From the NCBI GenBank assembly GCA_018241185.1, contig JAFEEH010000229.1, positions 1 through 53,152 on the forward strand: 53,152 bases of DNA, read 5' to 3'. The translations under genes and the position numbers were made by a program. This document shows positions 8,645 through 17,619 of the stretch, in pieces. The stretch comes from Pseudomonadota bacterium. Its GTDB lineage: Bacteria; Pseudomonadota; Gammaproteobacteria; Burkholderiales; Burkholderiaceae_C. Numbering within the stretch: the first letter of the stretch is position 1; every line of letters begins with the position of its first letter. The notes under the pieces were generated by a model. That model did no database searches. It worked only from the letters and a program-made list of their open reading frames with translations, and was not told the origin of the DNA.

Positions 8645-9232
8645 ATGTCTGTGCTGTTGCTGGCGGGTAGCCCGTCCTCGCCGTCGCGGTCCACCGCCTT
8701 GCTCGACGCCGTGGCCGACCGGCTGGCGCGCCGCGGCGTGGCCACCGACGCGCTGGCCGTGCGCGACCTGCCGGCCGCGGCGCTGGTGGCCGCCGACACC
8801 AGCCACCACAGCGTGCAGCTGGCCGTCGACCGCATCGCCAAGGCGCAGGCCATCGTGGTCGCCACGCCGGTCTACAAAGCCGCCTACAGCGGACTGCTGA
8901 AGGTGTTCCTCGACCTGCTGCCGCAGACCGCCCTGCGCGGCAAGGCGGTGCTGCCGCTGGCCACGGGCGGCAGCCCGCACCACATGCTGGCGCTGGACTA
9001 CGCGCTGCGGCCGGTGCTCAACGCGCTGGGCGCGCGCCACATCCTGCCCGGCGTCTATGCGAGCGATGCCCAGGTCACGCTCACGCCCGAAGGGGCCTAC
9101 CAGCTGCAGGTCGATTTGTTCGACCGCCTGGCCGAAGCCGTCGACACCCTGGCCGCCGAGGGCCTGAAGCTGGGGCCGCGCCCGGCCGCTTTCGAGCCGG
9201 TGCCCTTCTCGCAGGTGCGATGTAGCGTCTGA
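8645..9232 (+). CDS. ssuE: NAD(P)H-dependent FMN reductase SsuE
   Basis: A 195-residue flavin reductase with the flavodoxin-like start MSVLLLAGSPSSPSRSTALL, the VVATPVYKAAYSGLLKVFLD loop and LPLATGGSPHHMLALDYALR. It is the usual partner of SsuD, supplying reduced FMN for sulfonate desulfonation in the cytoplasm. A GAAAG ribosome-binding sequence borders repeat copy 2. The gene heads the ssu cluster (ssuE-ssuA-ssuD-ssuC-ssuA2-ssuB-metY-ssuF). It resembles the reductase at 426, so two flavin reductases serve two putative FMN-dependent oxygenase systems within 10 kb. Confidence 0.9.
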   Translation: MSVLLLAGSPSSPSRSTALLDAVADRLARRGVATDALAVRDLPAAALVAADTSHHSVQLAVDRIAKAQAIVVATPVYKAAYSGLLKVFLDLLPQTALRGKAVLPLATGGSPHHMLALDYALRPVLNALGARHILPGVYASDAQVTLTPEGAYQLQVDLFDRLAEAVDTLAAEGLKLGPRPAAFEPVPFSQVRCSV

Positions 9233-9348
9233 GGCGAGGGCGGCCGTGCGCCGCCGCCTCGCCACTCCCCCCGATCACCGTCCCCGCCGCCAGGCTACTG
9301 CCCGGCGGTGCGGGCACCGCTCGCCCCCACGAACTGCTCCTTGCTGCC

Positions 9349-9465
9349 ATGCCACCCACCCTCGCCGACCACCTGCCTGCCGCCCAGTCCGGCTCCCGCC
9401 TGCTGCGCGCCGCCGACTTGCTGGCCGCACTGGCGCTTCAGGCCGCACTGCTGGCCTTCGCCTGA
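9349..9465 (+). CDS. Candidate 38-residue hydrophobic small protein in ssu operon
   Basis: A short reading frame in the 259-bp gap between ssuE and ssuA. It starts MPPTLADHLPAAQSGSRLLR and its second half is one hydrophobic alanine/leucine-rich segment. It would be a single-pass membrane or amphipathic small protein. No clear Shine-Dalgarno was seen. In GC-rich DNA such frames arise by chance, so it is only a candidate; its position inside an operon gap is the reason to list it. Confidence 0.3.
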   Translation: MPPTLADHLPAAQSGSRLLRAADLLAALALQAALLAFA

Positions 9466-9491
9466 ATTCACCCGATCCAGGACCACGCACC

Positions 9492-10460
9492 ATGACCTCG
9501 CCATCGACCTCCCTCTCGCGCCGTCGCCTGCTCCAGGGTGCCGCCGCCCTCGCGCTGCCCGTCACGCTCGCGGCGCCCGCGTTCGCCCAGGGCGCCGCGC
9601 GCACGCTGCGCATCGGCCACCAGAAGGGCTACCTCAGCCTGCTCAAGGGCCGCGGCACGCTCGAGCAGCGCCTCGCGCCGCTGAACGTGTCGGTCAAGTG
9701 GACCGAGTTCACGGCCGGCCCGGTGCAGCTCGAGGCGCTGAACGTCGGCTCGATCGACTTCGGCGACGTGGGCGAAGCGCCGCCCATCTTTGCGCAGGCC
9801 GCCGGCGCGCCGCTGGCCTACGTCGCGGCGACGGTGCCGCGCCCGCAGTCCGAAGCCGTGCTGGTGCCCAAGGGCTCGGCCATCCGCAGCGTGACCGACC
9901 TGAAGGGCAAGAAGGTCGCCTTCAACAAGGGCAGCAACGTCCACTACTTCCTGGTCAGGCTGCTGCAGAGGCACGGCCTGCAGTACGCCGACGTGAACGC
10001 CGTCTTCCTGCCGCCGGCCGACGCGCGCGCCGCCTTCGAGAAGGGCTCGATCGACGCCTGGGTCATCTGGGACCCCTTCCTCGCAGCGGCCGAGAAATCG
10101 CTCGACGCCAGGGTGCTGGCCGATGCCACGGGCGTGGTGGGCAACCGCGGCTACTACTTCTCGTCGCTCGACTACGCGGCGAAGAACGCCGACGTGACCC
10201 GGGTGCTGATCGAGGAACTCGACAAGGTCGACCAGTGGGGCAAGGACCACCGCGGCGAACTCGCGGGCGAGCTGGCGCAGATCTGGGGCCTGCCCAAGCC
10301 GGTGGTCGACCTGTCGATCGGGCGCTCGCAGTTCGGCACCGGCCCGATCACCAAGGCCATCCTGGGCGAGCAGCAGCAGATCGCCGACACCTTCTTCGAG
10401 CTCAAGCTGATCCCCAGGCGCATCAACCTGCTCGAGGCGGCGGCCCCGGGCCTGGCCTGA
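9492..10460 (+). CDS. ssuA: Aliphatic sulfonate ABC transporter substrate-binding protein SsuA
   Basis: A 322-residue NMT1/SsuA-type periplasmic binding protein. A twin-arginine leader (SRRRLLQGAAALALP) ends at APAFAQ. The mature domain shows IGHQKGYLSLLKGRGTLEQR, KWTEFTAGPVQLEALNVGSI, GDVGEAPPIFAQAAG and AWVIWDPFLAAAE, all typical of SsuA. It would capture alkanesulfonates for the SsuBC importer. A second SsuA-like gene (12838) shares these motifs but has diverged at GDVGE, which reads SADVADT there, suggesting another ligand range. Confidence 0.9.
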   Translation: MTSPSTSLSRRRLLQGAAALALPVTLAAPAFAQGAARTLRIGHQKGYLSLLKGRGTLEQRLAPLNVSVKWTEFTAGPVQLEALNVGSIDFGDVGEAPPIFAQAAGAPLAYVAATVPRPQSEAVLVPKGSAIRSVTDLKGKKVAFNKGSNVHYFLVRLLQRHGLQYADVNAVFLPPADARAAFEKGSIDAWVIWDPFLAAAEKSLDARVLADATGVVGNRGYYFSSLDYAAKNADVTRVLIEELDKVDQWGKDHRGELAGELAQIWGLPKPVVDLSIGRSQFGTGPITKAILGEQQQIADTFFELKLIPRRINLLEAAAPGLA

Positions 10461-10471
10461 GGAATGTCGAC

Positions 10472-10684
10472 ATGAGTTCCCGTTTCGTCGTTGCTTCCTC
10501 TCCCGCGCAGCAGGCGCTGCGCGTGCTGGGCGTCACCGTGGTGGCGTGGGGCATCAAGCTGCCCTCGGCCCATGCCGTGGCGCGGCGTGCGCCGCATGGC
10601 TACCTGCCGGTGCGGGCGCTGCGCCGGCTCGTCGCGGCACACGCCACCGCGCCATCGACGCGCTTTCTCGCGCACTCCTGGTAA
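10472..10684 (+). CDS. Candidate 70-residue small protein between ssuA and ssuD
   Basis: The frame opens with ATG 11 bases after the ssuA stop codon and ends 18 bases before ssuD, filling the gap. It starts MSSRFVVASSPAQQALRVLG and has one short hydrophobic stretch (VLGVTVVAWGI). The rest is basic, with no recognised family. Tight spacing on both sides supports translation; the unremarkable, arginine-rich composition argues for a chance frame. Confidence 0.35.
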   Translation: MSSRFVVASSPAQQALRVLGVTVVAWGIKLPSAHAVARRAPHGYLPVRALRRLVAAHATAPSTRFLAHSW

Positions 10685-10702
10685 GCGCAAAGGATTTTTC
10701 CC

Positions 10703-11881
10703 ATGCAGATCTTCTGGTTCCTCCCCACCCACGGCGACAGCCGCTACCTCGGCAGCACCGAAGGCGCTCGACCGGTCGACCTGGCCTACCTGCAGCAGGT
10801 GGCCGGCGCGGCCGACACGCTCGGCTACGAAGGCGTGCTGATCCCCACCGGCCGCTCCTGCGAAGACCCGTGGGTCGTCGCCTCCAGCCTCATCGGCGCG
10901 ACGAAGCGGCTCAAGTTCCTGGTCGCGGTGCGCCCCGGCCTGCACCAGCCGGCGCTGGCCGCGCGCATGGCCGCGACCTTCGACCGGCTGTCGGGCGGGC
11001 GCCTGCTGGTCAACCTGGTCACCGGCGGCGACCGCGCGGAACTCGAGGGCGACGGCGTTTTCCTCGACCACGCGGCACGCTACGAGCAGTCGGCCGAGTT
11101 CATCCGCATCTGGCGCGAGCTCATCGCACGCAGCCACGACGGGCAGGCCTTCGACTACGACGGCCGGCACCTGCAGGTCAAGGGCGCGAAGCTGCTGTTC
11201 CCGCCGGTGCAGAAGCCGCATCCGCCGGTGTGGTTCGGCGGCTCGTCCGCGGCCGCGCACGAGCTCGCGGCCGAGCAGGTCGAGCGCTACCTGACCTGGG
11301 GCGAAACGCCCGACGAGGTGGCCAAGAAGATCGCCGACGTGCGGGCTCGTGCCGAGGGCAAGGGCCGTCGCGTGGAGTTCGGCATCCGCCTGCACGTCAT
11401 CGTGCGCGAGACCGAGCAGGAAGCCTGGCAGGCCGCGGACGCGCTCATCAGCCGCGTCGACGACTCGACCGTGATCCGAGCGCAGGCCGCCTTCGCCAAC
11501 ATGGATTCGGAAGGGCAGCGCCGCATGGCCGCGCTGCATCGGGGTGGCGCCAACCGCAGCCGCGAGGCGCTGGAGATCAGCCCCAACCTCTGGGCCGGCG
11601 TGGGCCTGGTGCGCGGCGGCGCCGGCACCGCACTGGTCGGCAGCCCCGAGCAGGTCGCGGCACGCATCGAGGAATACGCCGCGCTGGGCATCGACGCCTT
11701 CATCCTCTCGGGCTACCCGCACCTGGAAGAGGCCTACCGCTTCGCCGAGCTGGTGTTTCCGCTGTTGCCGCGGCGCGTGCAGCAGCGCATCGGTGGATCG
11801 GTCGGTGGTTCGCTCACCGGCCCGTTCGGCGAGGTCGTCGCCAACGTCGACGCACCGTCGCGCCTGCGCGCGCAAAGTTGA
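10703..11881 (+). CDS. ssuD: FMNH2-dependent alkanesulfonate monooxygenase SsuD
   Basis: A 392-residue member of the bacterial luciferase-like family, starting [20 protein letters not shown] as SsuD proteins do. It continues with [40 protein letters not shown] and [20 protein letters not shown]. It cleaves C1-C14 alkanesulfonates to aldehyde and sulfite using O2 and FMNH2 from SsuE. AAGGA is placed about 9 bases before the ATG. Length matches the family (about 380). A REP-like palindrome separates it from ssuC. Confidence 0.95.
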   Translation: MQIFWFLPTHGDSRYLGSTEGARPVDLAYLQQVAGAADTLGYEGVLIPTGRSCEDPWVVASSLIGATKRLKFLVAVRPGLHQPALAARMAATFDRLSGGRLLVNLVTGGDRAELEGDGVFLDHAARYEQSAEFIRIWRELIARSHDGQAFDYDGRHLQVKGAKLLFPPVQKPHPPVWFGGSSAAAHELAAEQVERYLTWGETPDEVAKKIADVRARAEGKGRRVEFGIRLHVIVRETEQEAWQAADALISRVDDSTVIRAQAAFANMDSEGQRRMAALHRGGANRSREALEISPNLWAGVGLVRGGAGTALVGSPEQVAARIEEYAALGIDAFILSGYPHLEEAYRFAELVFPLLPRRVQQRIGGSVGGSLTGPFGEVVANVDAPSRLRAQS

Positions 11882-11906
11882 TGAAGCACCCGTGGTCACA
11901 CGCCGC

Positions 11907-11965
11907 CGTTCGCGCTGAGCTTGTCGAAGCGCTGCACCCCGGCTTCGACAAGCTCAGCCCGAACG
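11907..11965. repeat. REP-like inverted repeat between ssuD and ssuC
   Basis: Two 23-24-base arms (11907-11930 and 11942-11965) built on CTGAGCTTGTCGAAGC and its complement, with one mismatch and an 11-base loop. A degenerate relative lies at 14768-14847 after ssuB. It could form a strong hairpin in mRNA. No T-run follows, so it is not a classical terminator. Confidence 0.8.
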
Positions 11966-11996
11966 GTCTTCTGTCCTGACCTCCATCTCGTTCCAC

Positions 11997-12827
11997 ATGA
12001 CCGAACAAGTCCAACCCGTGCCCCTGAGCACCCCCTCGCTCGGCGGCGCCAAGGCCTTCGCGGCCCAGGTCGCCCACCGCCTCGTGCCCTGGCTCGTCCC
12101 CATCGGCCTCATCGTCGCCTGGCAGATCGCCTCATCGCTCGGCTGGCTCTCTACCCGTGTGCTCCCGGCGCCGATCGACGTCGTCAAGGCCGCGTGGTCG
12201 CTCGCCGTGTCGGGCGAGCTGTGGACCCACGTCAAGGTGAGCGCCGGCCGTGCCCTGCTGGGCCTGGCGATCGGCGGCAGCGCCGGGCTGGTGCTGGGGC
12301 TGCTCACCGGCTCGGTCAAGTTCTTCGAGACGCTGCTCGACTCCACCATCCAGATGGTGCGCAACATCCCGGCGCTGGCGCTCATCCCGCTGGTCATCCT
12401 GTGGTTCGGCATCGACGAGACGGCCAAGCTGTTCCTCATCAGCGTGTCGGTGTTCTTCCCGATCTACCTCAACACCTTCCACGGCATCCGCAACGTCGAT
12501 CCGCAACTCATCGAGATGGGCCGCACCTATGGCCTCTCTCGCTGGCAGCTGTACCGCGATGTGATCCTGCCCGGTGCGCTGTCGTCCATCCTCGTGGGCC
12601 TGCGCTTCTCGTTGGGGCTGATGTGGGTGATCCTGATCGTGGCCGAGACCATTTCGGCGCAGGCCGGCATCGGCTACCTGACGATGAACGCCCGCGAGTT
12701 CCTGCAGACCGACGTGGTGCTGGTGGGCATCCTGCTCTACGCGCTGCTGGGCAAGCTGGCCGACGTGTTCGCACGGGCGCTGGAGCACGGGTGGCTGCGC
12801 TGGCATCCGGGCTACCAGGCGAAGTGA
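11997..12827 (+). CDS. ssuC: Sulfonate ABC transporter permease SsuC
   Basis: A 276-residue BPD-type inner-membrane permease with about six hydrophobic segments, the first near LVPWLVPIGLIVAWQIASSL. The cytoplasmic EAA loop reads EMGRTYGLSRWQLYRDVILP, the contact point for the ATPase. It starts MTEQVQPVPLS at the ATG at 11997. It lies 10 bp upstream of the second ssuA gene and is probably co-transcribed with it and ssuB. Confidence 0.92.
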   Translation: MTEQVQPVPLSTPSLGGAKAFAAQVAHRLVPWLVPIGLIVAWQIASSLGWLSTRVLPAPIDVVKAAWSLAVSGELWTHVKVSAGRALLGLAIGGSAGLVLGLLTGSVKFFETLLDSTIQMVRNIPALALIPLVILWFGIDETAKLFLISVSVFFPIYLNTFHGIRNVDPQLIEMGRTYGLSRWQLYRDVILPGALSSILVGLRFSLGLMWVILIVAETISAQAGIGYLTMNAREFLQTDVVLVGILLYALLGKLADVFARALEHGWLRWHPGYQAK

Positions 12828-12837
12828 GGGCCGGGCG

Positions 12838-13803
12838 ATGACATCCGCATTCCGACCCACCCGCCGTGCCGCGCTCGGCAGCCTCGCGGCCCTGGCCGCA
12901 GGCGCCGCCTGGGCGCAAGGCAGCGCCGCGCAGACCGTGCGCATCGGCTACCAGAAATCGTCCACGCTGATTGCGGTGCTCAAGATTCAGGGCACGCTCG
13001 AAAAGCAATTCGCCCCGCTGGGCGTCAAGCCCAACTGGCACGAATTCACCAGCGGGCTGCCGCTGCTGGAGGCGCTCAACCTCGACAACGTGGACGTCAG
13101 CGCCGACGTGGCCGACACCGTGCCGGTGTTCGCGCAGGCCGCGGGCGCCAAGCTCACCTTCGTCGCGCAGGAGGCGCCGTCGCCCACGGCGCAGGCGATC
13201 CTGGTCAAGGCCGACTCGCCGCTGAAGACGCTGGCCGACCTGAAAGGCCGCAAGATCGGCTTCGCCAAGGCGGCCGGCGTGCACTACCTGTTGCTGGCCG
13301 CGCTGGAGAAGGCCGGGCTGTCGTTCAAGGACATCGAGCCGGCCTACCTCACGCCCGCCGACGGCCGGGCCGCCTTCGAGCGCGGTGCCATCGACGCCTG
13401 GGTGGTGTGGGACCCGTTCCTTTCCGCGGCGCAGCGTCAGTCGGGCGCACGCGTGCTGGCCGACGGCACCGGGCTCGCGTCGTACCAGCGCTACTACCTG
13501 GCCAGCACGCGCTTTGCGCGCCTGCAGCCGCAGGTCCTCGGCGTGCTGTATGCCGAGCTCGAGAAGACCGGCCGCTGGGTCAAGCAGAACCCGCGCGACG
13601 CGGCCGCGCTGCTCGCGCCGTTCTGGGGCCTGGACGCCGCCATCGTGGAGCAGGCCAACGCGCGACGCAGCTACGCCGTGCGGCCCGCCACGCGCGAAGG
13701 CATCGGTGAGCAGCAACGCATCGCCGACGCCTTCTTCGCGGAGAAGCTGCTTCCAAAGCGCGTCGACGCCCTCGACATCGACCTGTTCAAGCCACCGGCC
13801 TGA
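12838..13803 (+). CDS. Second SsuA-type sulfonate-binding protein
   Basis: A 321-residue periplasmic binding protein paralogous to the one at 9492. The export leader is Tat-like ([15 protein letters not shown], then AWAQ). Shared features include [57 protein letters not shown] and [15 protein letters not shown]. It sits between permease and ATPase genes, so it is probably the partner encoded with this SsuBC pair, while the ssuA next to ssuE may share it. Its ligand cannot be told from sequence. Confidence 0.88.
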   Translation: MTSAFRPTRRAALGSLAALAAGAAWAQGSAAQTVRIGYQKSSTLIAVLKIQGTLEKQFAPLGVKPNWHEFTSGLPLLEALNLDNVDVSADVADTVPVFAQAAGAKLTFVAQEAPSPTAQAILVKADSPLKTLADLKGRKIGFAKAAGVHYLLLAALEKAGLSFKDIEPAYLTPADGRAAFERGAIDAWVVWDPFLSAAQRQSGARVLADGTGLASYQRYYLASTRFARLQPQVLGVLYAELEKTGRWVKQNPRDAAALLAPFWGLDAAIVEQANARRSYAVRPATREGIGEQQRIADAFFAEKLLPKRVDALDIDLFKPPA

Positions 13804-13898
13804 TCGCCATGAAACCCGCCACCCTTCACCTGCGCGCCCGGTCGCTCTGCCACGAGCACCCGGCCTGGGACGGGGAGGCCGCACGGAGCCCGCACCCC

Positions 13899-14747
13899 AT
13901 GAGCGCTGCCATCGACACCCCCGTCCACCCCGAATCCACCGACCTGCCGCAGTCCGGCGGCGTGAAGCTGGAGCTCCGCCACCTCGTCAAACGCTACGGC
14001 GAGCGCGAGGTGCTGCGCGACACGCAACTCCTCATCGAGCCCGGCGAGTTCATCGCCATCGTCGGCCGCAGCGGGTGCGGCAAGAGCACCTTGCTGCGCC
14101 TGATCGCCGGGCTGGAAGCGGCCAGCGGCGGCCAGCTCGTCACCGACGGCCAACCCGTGAATGGCCTGCACGACGACACGCGCATCATGTTCCAGGAGGC
14201 GCGCCTCCTGCCCTGGAAGCGCGTGCTGGACAACGTGACGCTCGGCCTGCCGCCCGAGGCCCGCGCCCGCGGCCGCGAGGTGCTGGCGCAGGTCGGCCTG
14301 GCCGACCGCGAGAACGAATGGCCGGCGCGCCTGTCGGGTGGCCAGCGGCAGCGCGTGGCCCTGGCCCGCGCGCTGGTGCACCACCCGCGGCTGCTGCTGC
14401 TCGACGAGCCGCTGGGCGCGCTGGATGCGCTGACGCGCATCGAGATGCACCGCCTCATCGAGGGGCTGTGGCAGCAACACCGCTTCACCGCGCTGCTGGT
14501 CACGCACGACGTGCAGGAAGCCGTGGCGCTGGCCGACCGCGTGATCCTGATCGAGGACGGGCGCATCGCGCTCGACGAGCGCATCGTGCTGGCCCGTCCG
14601 CGCTCGCAGGGCGACGCGGCTTTCGCGGCCGTCGAGAAGCGCATCCTCGACCGGGTGCTGCAGAAGCCCGCAGCCGACGAGGCCGAGCCCGCGAACGATG
14701 CCTACTGGCCCGACTCGCCCGCGCACACGCTGCGCTGGGCCGTGTGA
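13899..14747 (+). CDS. ssuB: Sulfonate ABC transporter ATP-binding protein SsuB
   Basis: About 282 residues with a complete ABC ATPase: Walker [11 protein letters not shown]-loop in [20 protein letters not shown], signature [15 protein letters not shown], Walker [16 protein letters not shown] and switch histidine [14 protein letters not shown] is characteristic of SsuB/TauB. The ATG at 13899 has GGAG about 12 bases upstream; an in-frame ATG at 13809 would add 30 unconserved residues and lacks a ribosome-binding site. It energises the SsuC permease. Confidence 0.9.
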   Translation: MSAAIDTPVHPESTDLPQSGGVKLELRHLVKRYGEREVLRDTQLLIEPGEFIAIVGRSGCGKSTLLRLIAGLEAASGGQLVTDGQPVNGLHDDTRIMFQEARLLPWKRVLDNVTLGLPPEARARGREVLAQVGLADRENEWPARLSGGQRQRVALARALVHHPRLLLLDEPLGALDALTRIEMHRLIEGLWQQHRFTALLVTHDVQEAVALADRVILIEDGRIALDERIVLARPRSQGDAAFAAVEKRILDRVLQKPAADEAEPANDAYWPDSPAHTLRWAV

Positions 14748-14767
14748 TGCCGCAATCGCCCACACCC

Positions 14768-14847
14768 GTTCGGGCTGAGCCCGTCGAAGCCTCGCGCGGC
14801 GCTTCGACCCTTCGACAAGCTCAGGACAGGCCAAGCTCAGCGTGAAC
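14768..14847. repeat. Degenerate REP-like palindrome cluster after ssuB
   Basis: Three half-elements of the unit seen at 11907: GTTCGGGCTGAGCCCGTCGAAGC at the left, an inverted CTTCGACAAGCTCAGGACAGG, and an inverted AAGCTCAGCGTGAACGG at the right. Together with the copy before ssuC they bracket the ssuC-ssuA2-ssuB block. Confidence 0.7.
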
Positions 14848-14879
14848 GGCCTTTCTTGATCCACCCAAAGGAAACCCGT

Positions 14880-16169
14880 ATGTCCAAGGACTGGAAGTTC
14901 GAGACCCTGTCGGTGCACGCCGGCTACTCGCCCGACCCGACCACCCGCGCGGTGGCGCCGCCCATCTACCAGACGGTGGCCTACGCCTTCGACTCGGCGC
15001 AGCACGGTGCCGACCTGTTCGACCTCAAGGTGCCGGGCAACATCTACACCCGCATCAACAACCCGACGCAGGACGTGCTGGAGCAGCGCGTCGCGGCGCT
15101 CGAAGGCGGCATCGCGGCGCTGGCGCTGGCCTCGGGCCAGGCGGCCGTGACCTACGCCATCCAGACCATCGCCGAGGCGGGCGACAACATCGTGAGCAGC
15201 ACGGCGCTCTACGGCGGCACCTACAACCTGTTCGCGCACACGCTGCCGCAGTTCGGCATCACCACGCGCTTCGCCGACCACCGCGACCCGGCCAGCTTCG
15301 AGCCGCTGATCGACGCGAAGACCAAGGCCATCTTCGTCGAGTCGCTGGGCAACCCGGCCGGCAACGTCACCGACATCGCCGCGGTGGCAGCCATCGCGCA
15401 CAAGCACGGCGTGCCGCTGATCGTCGACAACACGGTGCCCTCGCCGTACCTCAGCCGGCCGATCGAGCACGGCGCCGACATCGTGGTGCATTCGCTCACC
15501 AAGTACCTCGGCGGCCACGGCACCAGCATCGGTGGGGCGATCGTCGATTCGGGCAAGTTCCCCTGGGCGCAGCACAAGGAACGCTTCAAGCGCCTGAACG
15601 AGCCCGACGTGAGCTACCACGGCGTGGTCTACACCGAGGCGCTGGGGCCTGCTGCCTACATCGGCCGCGCGCGCGTCGTGCCGCTGCGCAACACGGGCGC
15701 GGCGATCTCGCCCTTCAACGCCTTCCAGATCCTTCAGGGCATCGAGACGCTGGCGCTGCGCATGGACCGCATCAGCAGCAACGCGCTGACCGTCGCACAG
15801 CACCTGCAGAAGAGCCGCGCGGTGAACTGGGTCAACTACGCCGCACTGGAGGACTACCCGGACCATGCGCTGGCGCAGAAGTACCTGCGCGGCAAGGCCA
15901 GCGGCGTGCTCACCTTCGGCATCGGCAGCGGCCGCGCAGGCGGAGCGCAGTTCCTCGATGCACTCAAGCTCTTCACGCGGCTGGTGAACATCGGCGATGT
16001 CCGCTCGCTGGCCACGCACCCGGCCTCGACCACGCACCGCCAGCTCTCGCCCGACGAACTCGCCAGGGCCGGCGTGACGGAAGACACGGTGCGCCTGTCC
16101 GTCGGCATCGAGCACATCGACGACCTCATCGCCGACCTCGACCAGGCGCTGAAAGCCGCATCCACATGA
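14880..16169 (+). CDS. metY: O-acetylhomoserine aminocarboxypropyltransferase (sulfhydrylase) MetY
   Basis: A 429-residue PLP enzyme of the Cys/Met metabolism family. It begins MSKDWKFETLSVHAGYSPDP and carries PPIYQTVAYAFDSAQHGADL, NIYTRINNPTQDVLEQRVAA and the PLP lysine in VVHSLTKYLGGHGTSIGG. The C-terminal SLATHPASTTHRQLSPDE and VRLSVGIEHIDDL are typical of MetY/MetZ. It forms homocysteine from O-acetylhomoserine and sulfide, linking sulfide from sulfonates or sulfate to methionine. AAAGGAA precedes ATG 14880. It is downstream of ssuB on the same strand. Confidence 0.92.
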   Translation: MSKDWKFETLSVHAGYSPDPTTRAVAPPIYQTVAYAFDSAQHGADLFDLKVPGNIYTRINNPTQDVLEQRVAALEGGIAALALASGQAAVTYAIQTIAEAGDNIVSSTALYGGTYNLFAHTLPQFGITTRFADHRDPASFEPLIDAKTKAIFVESLGNPAGNVTDIAAVAAIAHKHGVPLIVDNTVPSPYLSRPIEHGADIVVHSLTKYLGGHGTSIGGAIVDSGKFPWAQHKERFKRLNEPDVSYHGVVYTEALGPAAYIGRARVVPLRNTGAAISPFNAFQILQGIETLALRMDRISSNALTVAQHLQKSRAVNWVNYAALEDYPDHALAQKYLRGKASGVLTFGIGSGRAGGAQFLDALKLFTRLVNIGDVRSLATHPASTTHRQLSPDELARAGVTEDTVRLSVGIEHIDDLIADLDQALKAAST

Positions 16170-16212
16170 CACAGCGCGCCTCGACGCCGCATGCGCCGCG
16201 ATGTCGGAAGTT

Positions 16213-16273
16213 CTGAACGAAATCGGGCTCCAGCGCCCGTCCCATCTGCGCAAGCAGCTATCGAATCTGTAGC
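16213..16273 (+). repeat. Two-hairpin intergenic repeat, copy 3
   Basis: Contains GAACGAAATCGGGCTCCAGC, GCGCCCGTCC, GCAGCTATC and GTAGC. It lies between metY and ssuF, 28 bases before the ssuF start. The first hairpin is weaker than in the other copies. Confidence 0.7.
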
Positions 16274-16300
16274 AAACCCATCACTTTCAAGGCAACCACC

Positions 16301-16516
16301 ATGACCATCCAAGCCATCAACGTCCGCAACCAGTTCAAGGGCAAGGTCCGCGAGATCATCCGCGGCGACGTCGTCTCCGAGGTCGACGTCGAGACGCCCT
16401 GGGGCATCGTCACCTCCGTCATCACCACGCGCTCGGTCGACGAACTGCAGCTGAAGATCGGCTCCGACGTCGTCGCGCTGGTCAAGTCGACCGAGGTGTC
16501 GATCGCGAAGCTCTGA
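16301..16516 (+). CDS. ssuF: TOBE-domain molybdopterin-binding-like protein SsuF
   Basis: A 71-residue single TOBE (Mop-like) domain covering the whole protein: SIN-type opening AINVRNQFKGKVREIIRGDV, core VSEVDVETPWGIVTSVITTR and the ending LVKSTEVSIAKL. Mop proteins bind oxyanions such as molybdate. In Pseudomonas putida a similar gene, ssuF, belongs to the ssuEADCBF operon, so the context here supports the same assignment. Its biochemical role in sulfonate use is unclear. Confidence 0.82.
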   Translation: MTIQAINVRNQFKGKVREIIRGDVVSEVDVETPWGIVTSVITTRSVDELQLKIGSDVVALVKSTEVSIAKL

Positions 16517-16549
16517 AGCACCGGGAGGGCGCGGGCGATACTTCGCCCG

Positions 16550-17443
16550 ATGCCTTCCTCCGCGGGCCGCACGCCGGCCGCCTTCGTTCCCTTCCTTGCC
16601 GTGCTGGGCGCCGTCACGGCGCTGGGCCTGGGCACCTCCTGGGCCAAGCACGCACTGTTTCCGGCCATCGGCGCCCAGGGCACCACGGCCCTGCGCGTGG
16701 GCTTCTCGGCGCTGTTGCTGCTGCTGATCTGGCGGCCCTGGCGCCGACCGCTGCGGCCCGGCGACGCGCGCGCCATCGTGCTCTATGGCGCGACGCTCGG
16801 GCTCATGAACCTGAGCTTCTACATGGCGCTGCGCACCATCCCCTTCGGGCTGGCGGTGGCGATCGAGTTCGCGGGGCCGTTGACCGTGGCCGTGCTCTCG
16901 TCCCGCCGCGCGGTCGACTTCGTCTGGGTGGCGCTGGCCGCCTCGGGCCTGGCGCTTCTGCTGCCGCTGGGCCTCGGCGATAGCCGTCTTGATCCGGTCG
17001 GCGTGCTGTGGGCACTCGCGGCCGCAACGCTCTGGGGCCTGTACATCGTGTTCGGCAAGCGGTTGGGCCATCTGCACGCCGGCCACTCGGTCGCGCTGGG
17101 CCTGAGCGTGGCCGCGCTGGTGGTGTTGCCGGTCGGGGTGTGGCACGCGGGCGCGGCGTTGCTGGCGCCTGGCGTGCTGGTGGTGGGCCTGTGCGTGGCC
17201 GCGATCTCCAGTGCGATCCCGATCTCGCTCGAGATGGTGGCGCTCAAGCGCCTGCCCAAGGAGGCCTTCGGCATCATGATCAGCATGGAGCCGGCCGTGG
17301 CCGCGCTGCTGGCGCTGGGGCTGCTGGGCGAGCGGCTGAGCGTCACGCAGTGGCTGGCCATCGCGCTGGTGATGGGGGCATCGGTGGGCTGCGCGGTCAC
17401 TGCGCGGCGGCGACCCGTGGCGGCGCAAGGCGTGGCGGCCTGA
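16550..17443 (+). CDS. EamA/RhtA-type inner-membrane exporter
   Basis: A 297-residue DMT-superfamily protein with about ten membrane segments and two EamA repeats. Conserved pieces are SFYMALRTIPFGLAVAIEFA, WALAAATLWGLYIVFGKRLG and MEPAVAALLALGLLGERLS. The pattern is close to RhtA (threonine/homoserine efflux). Its position 33 bp after ssuF, with metY nearby, would suit export of a homoserine- or methionine-related compound, but that is inference. Confidence 0.82.
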   Translation: MPSSAGRTPAAFVPFLAVLGAVTALGLGTSWAKHALFPAIGAQGTTALRVGFSALLLLLIWRPWRRPLRPGDARAIVLYGATLGLMNLSFYMALRTIPFGLAVAIEFAGPLTVAVLSSRRAVDFVWVALAASGLALLLPLGLGDSRLDPVGVLWALAAATLWGLYIVFGKRLGHLHAGHSVALGLSVAALVVLPVGVWHAGAALLAPGVLVVGLCVAAISSAIPISLEMVALKRLPKEAFGIMISMEPAVAALLALGLLGERLSVTQWLAIALVMGASVGCAVTARRRPVAAQGVAA

Positions 17444-17619
17444 GCGTGTGGGCGAGCTGCCCGCGTCGCGCCACGGAGTGCTGATTCCCGCCGCGTTTTG
17501 TGGTCTGCTGGGCAGACTGGAAAGGCGGCATCTCGCTCTGATGTGCGACCGCTTGAAGGTCCAGCAGCGGCATTCAAGCTTCGACTACATTCGGCCAATA
17601 GCAGACGCAAGGACAAGCA

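Noticed and set aside
11907-11965. Rho-independent terminator after ssuD
   Set aside because: The inverted repeat is strong but no T-run follows and the operon continues; described as a REP-like repeat instead.
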